Part shown: piece by piece, positions 61,763-64,000 of the stretch | How positions within the stretch are numbered: position 1 is the stretch's first letter | Layout of the letters: every line of letters begins with the position of its first letter | Origin: Chloroflexota bacterium | Lineage (GTDB): Bacteria > Chloroflexota > Dormibacteria > Dormibacterales > Dormibacteraceae | Assembly: GCA_005887685.1 (NCBI GenBank) | Contig: VBHJ01000004.1 | Span: forward strand, 42,995-106,994 | Direction: 5' to 3' | DNA: 64,000 nt | Program-made: the position numbers and the translations under genes | Notes under the pieces: generated by a model | The model's input: the letters and a program-made list of their open reading frames with translations, nothing else | What the model was told of the DNA's origin: nothing | The model's database searches: none

Positions 61763-62797
61763 TTAGAGAAAGACACCTTTCCGCAGCTTCAGGTTGTCGT
61801 AGATCCCGCGCTGGATCGTATCGCGCACATCGTCGGCCAGCGCCATCACCTGGTGCTGGTCTTCGGCCGCGCTCGGCGGCAGGTCCGAGACTTCGACCGG
61901 GGCGTGGAACTGGATTCGCCACTTGCTCGGCAGCGGGATCATGCCGAGCGGTCCAAGCCACGGCCAGAACGGAGTCACCGGAAAGTAAGGGAGGCCAAGG
62001 AACCGCGCCACCGGCCTGAGGTCGCCAAGCATCGGATAGATCTCTTCCGACCCCACCACGGAGATCGGAATGATAGGTGCTCCGGCCCGGATCGCCGTGG
62101 CGGCGAATCCGCCTCGCCCGAACCGGCGCAACCGGTAGCGCTCCTTGAATCCTTTTCCAGTGCCCCGCGTGCCCTCCGGAAAAACCAGCACGAGCTCGTC
62201 GCGCTCGAGCAGCCTTCGCGTGTCCTCGGGATGACCGACCGCCTGCCCCGTCCTGCGCAGAAACCAGCTCATCACCGGCATGCCCATGAACTGGCTCGCG
62301 ACCAGCGCGCGGACGTGACGCGGATGTGAGTGCTCGGTGAAAACGGCGGTCTTGATCATTGCCCCGTCCCACGGCAGCACACCTGCGTGATTGGCGACGA
62401 GCAGCGCGCGTCCCGTGGCCGGCACGTGCTCGACGCCGGTCGTCTCGACGCGCCAGTAGTCGCGATACAGCGACTTGAAGATCGCGATGAAGGATTCGGT
62501 CCATTGCGGATCGAAGCCGAAGTCGTCGACCATGTAGTTCGGCCCGCGCCGAGCGAGCTCGCGCTGCTGATAGATGAACTGGACCACCTCCATGATCCGG
62601 TTCATGTCGATGACTTCGCGGCCGGTCAGCGCGTGCAGCCGCGACGACATCTCGGCGGCGGCCTGCAGGGCGGCGAACGGCGCCTGGCGCTGCAGGCGGC
62701 GGATCGACTTGGGCAGGCGGAAACCCTGCGCGGGCGCGACGATCTCCGCCTTTTTGGCGGTGGCCCGCCTCTGCGCGGGCGTCTTTTCGGCGATCAA
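61763..62797 (-). CDS. PlsC-like lysophospholipid acyltransferase
   Basis: A 344-residue acyltransferase. The NHx4D catalytic motif is NHAGVLPWD, the acceptor-binding motif is FPEGTRGTGKGFKERY, and motif IV is APIIPISVVG. A 90-residue N-terminal helical extension precedes the domain, and there is no clear TM helix. The TTG start overlaps the upstream epimerase stop as TTGA. Substrate may be a glycerophospholipid or another alcohol. Confidence 0.85.
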   Translation of the reverse strand: MIAEKTPAQRRATAKKAEIVAPAQGFRLPKSIRRLQRQAPFAALQAAAEMSSRLHALTGREVIDMNRIMEVVQFIYQQRELARRGPNYMVDDFGFDPQWTESFIAIFKSLYRDYWRVETTGVEHVPATGRALLVANHAGVLPWDGAMIKTAVFTEHSHPRHVRALVASQFMGMPVMSWFLRRTGQAVGHPEDTRRLLERDELVLVFPEGTRGTGKGFKERYRLRRFGRGGFAATAIRAGAPIIPISVVGSEEIYPMLGDLRPVARFLGLPYFPVTPFWPWLGPLGMIPLPSKWRIQFHAPVEVSDLPPSAAEDQHQVMALADDVRDTIQRGIYDNLKLRKGVFL

Positions 62798-63879
62798 TTT
62801 CGATCCTCGCCGTTTATGGGGAGGTGGCGCCCAGCGCCCGAGGGGCTGAGCCGCCCTTCCCTACGGCGCCTCTGCTGCAGATACACCTGCAGCTCGTATT
62901 CCTGCGGCGGTGACGGCGATTCGATCAGCTCGGCCAGCTTGCCACGCGCCAACGCATCCATGGCTTGCCGGGAGCTGTAGGCGGGCGACCACCGGAACTC
63001 GCTCACTGATCGCGCGCAATCCATGACCGAGCCGAAAGCGATCATCTCGGCAAGGTGCGTGGGAAGGTCGACCCCCGCCAGCATCCTGAGGCCGAGCAGG
63101 GAGAGCCAGCGGCCGTACGGCGGGAGGATCGGCGTGGCCCGACCGCCCATGATCCCGATTGCCTGGCTGAGCAAGACCACGCCGGCGCCGGCGATGTTGA
63201 AGGCGCCGGGGTGAGCTCCCACCACGGACCGGATGATCGCCTCGGCCGCGTCATCCTCGTGGAGCAGCTGGAGGCGCGGGTCGTAGCCCGCGAACGTCGG
63301 AACGATGGGCAGCGAGAGGTAGCGCGCGAGGCTCGTGTCTTCGCTCACCCGATAACCCAAGCGCAGCACGGTCACATCGCAACTTTCGTTGCGCAGAGCG
63401 AACTCGCTCACGAGCTGCTCCATCTCGAGAAGGTCGCGGGTCACGCCGGACGCGATCCGGTCCCAGTTGATCATGTCCTCGGAAAAGAAGGACGGATCGT
63501 TCGGTCCGGCGCCGTAGATGGCCTGGCTCGACTTGACGACGAGCTTGCGGACCGGGCTCGACGGCGCCGCGCATCCGACGAGCAGATTCATCGTGCCGAT
63601 GACGTCGGTTTCGTGAATCGAACGTTCGTCGTGCGGCGAATCGACCATCACGGCCAGATGCACCACCGTGTCGATGTGAAGCTGGCGAACGAGCTTTCCG
63701 ATCACCGAGAGACGTGTGTCGGCGTGCACGAAGTCCATCTCTTCGAGCGCGCTCACCGGATCGCCGACATCGCAGCCGAACAGGTGCGGCACCTGCGGGG
63801 CGAGGCGTCGAGCAACCTCGGCGCCGAGAGGATTGGAGACGCCCGTGACGAGGACACGGTTGGGACGAAAGGGGGCCAT
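62794..63879 (-). CDS. NAD-dependent epimerase/dehydratase family protein
   Basis: A 361-residue extended-SDR protein: cofactor loop VLVTGVSNPLGAEVARRL near residue 10, acidic residue at the end of strand 2 (FGCDVGD), DTVVHLAVMVDSP, and KSSQAIYGAGP. The catalytic YxxxK is not evident: after YGAGP no matching Lys is seen. It may therefore be a non-catalytic or atypical member. Coupled by TTGA to the acyltransferase, it may act in lipid or isoprenoid-type modification. A Gln/Arg-rich tail follows the domain. Confidence 0.75.
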   Translation of the reverse strand: MAPFRPNRVLVTGVSNPLGAEVARRLAPQVPHLFGCDVGDPVSALEEMDFVHADTRLSVIGKLVRQLHIDTVVHLAVMVDSPHDERSIHETDVIGTMNLLVGCAAPSSPVRKLVVKSSQAIYGAGPNDPSFFSEDMINWDRIASGVTRDLLEMEQLVSEFALRNESCDVTVLRLGYRVSEDTSLARYLSLPIVPTFAGYDPRLQLLHEDDAAEAIIRSVVGAHPGAFNIAGAGVVLLSQAIGIMGGRATPILPPYGRWLSLLGLRMLAGVDLPTHLAEMIAFGSVMDCARSVSEFRWSPAYSSRQAMDALARGKLAELIESPSPPQEYELQVYLQQRRRREGRLSPSGAGRHLPINGEDRN

Positions 63880-63923
63880 CGACCCCTCAATCTACTGCCT
63901 CTATGCCAAAGGGGGGTTCCGCG

Positions 63924-63984
63924 GGGGGATCCTGATCCCCCGGCTTTTATCCCAGTGGGGCTGAAGCCCGGATTCACTCCGGGC
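63924..63984. repeat. Two adjacent hairpins; second is dispersed repeat copy 2
   Basis: First hairpin (63924-63941): GGGGGATC-CT-GATCCCCC followed by GGCTTTTAT, terminator-like on the plus strand though no plus-strand gene precedes it. Second (63966-63984): GCCCGGA-TTCAC-TCCGGGC, the same 7/5/7 design as 16975-16993. Nothing else is seen in the last 120 bases. Confidence 0.5.
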
Positions 63985-64000
63985 GTCCCCAGGCCCAGCA

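Noticed and set aside
63924..63950. Rho-independent terminator
   Set aside because: The stem is strong, but no plus-strand gene ends before it and the T-run is interrupted; kept as a repeat instead.

Overview
This is a high-GC, gene-dense chromosomal window (GC clearly above 60% throughout) from a free-living, probably soil or subsurface bacterium. The gene content mixes monoderm-type traits (PyrR, PurS/PurQ/small PurL, PdxS/PdxT, a DarA-type cyclic-di-AMP receptor, a Ycf45-like R3H ATPase, GuaB3). I infer a Chloroflexota/Dormibacterota-like lineage, but no rRNA or other decisive marker is present, so this is only an inference. No tRNA, rRNA, CRISPR, prophage or insertion sequence was seen; the window is mainly core chromosome.

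Layout. 1-2.46 kb (+): the end of an MFS exporter, a small membrane protein with a tandem repeat, an acyl-CoA dehydrogenase and an SMR exporter. 2.46-14.8 kb (-): a long co-directional run, ilvE, glycerate kinase, an ECF sigma factor with a zinc-finger tail, a SHOCT-like protein, pdxS-pdxT, a GNAT protein, an R3H ATPase, tmk, darA, a one-polypeptide ABC exporter and a lipoprotein. 14.9-20.7 kb: mostly + strand genes (YajQ, hisA, a DUF3465 lipoprotein, a Cys-tailed micropeptide, RidA, MFS) with an SDR and an SRPBCC gene on the minus strand. 20.6-30.9 kb (-): a pyrimidine operon pyrB-pyrR-carA-carB-pyrK-pyrD, headed by a recognisable PyrR-binding RNA, followed by a membrane protein and an ABC-2/SpoIIM exporter. 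30.9-38.4 kb: a zinc-ribbon protein, a NatAB-type exporter, an aminoglycoside-phosphotransferase-like kinase, a thiolase, and a divergent MarR/MFS pair. 38.3-49.2 kb (-): a large purine operon purB-purC-purS-purQ-purL-purF-purM-purN-purH ending in tryptophan 2,3-dioxygenase and a small Cys-rich protein. 49.4-52.1 kb (+): an ECF sigma factor and its probable membrane anti-sigma partner. 52.1-61.2 kb (-): guaB3-guaA-(terpene-cyclase-like)-purD-purE-pyruvate carboxylase B and A-NUDIX. 61.3-63.9 kb: a DUF4332 protein (+), then PlsC and an NAD-dependent epimerase (-).

How it fits together. The two minus-strand purine operons supply all de novo steps to IMP (PurK is not in the window), plus GMP synthetase and a GuaB3-type enzyme. 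The pyrimidine operon covers carbamoyl phosphate, carbamoyl aspartate and dihydroorotate oxidation, but pyrC is absent here. Genes are packed with NTGA stop/start overlaps (ATGA, GTGA, TTGA and, unusually, CTGA), implying strong translational coupling.

Points worth attention: three genes (ridA, purN, guaB3) whose conserved N-termini can only be reached from a CTG start; carA with a one-base frameshift whose 3' half then runs in frame into carB; two ABC-2 permeases with SpoIIM-like C-terminal domains, one also fused to its ATPase; a possible operator inside the purB promoter; a candidate auto-regulated ECF promoter; and two families of dispersed hairpin repeats.
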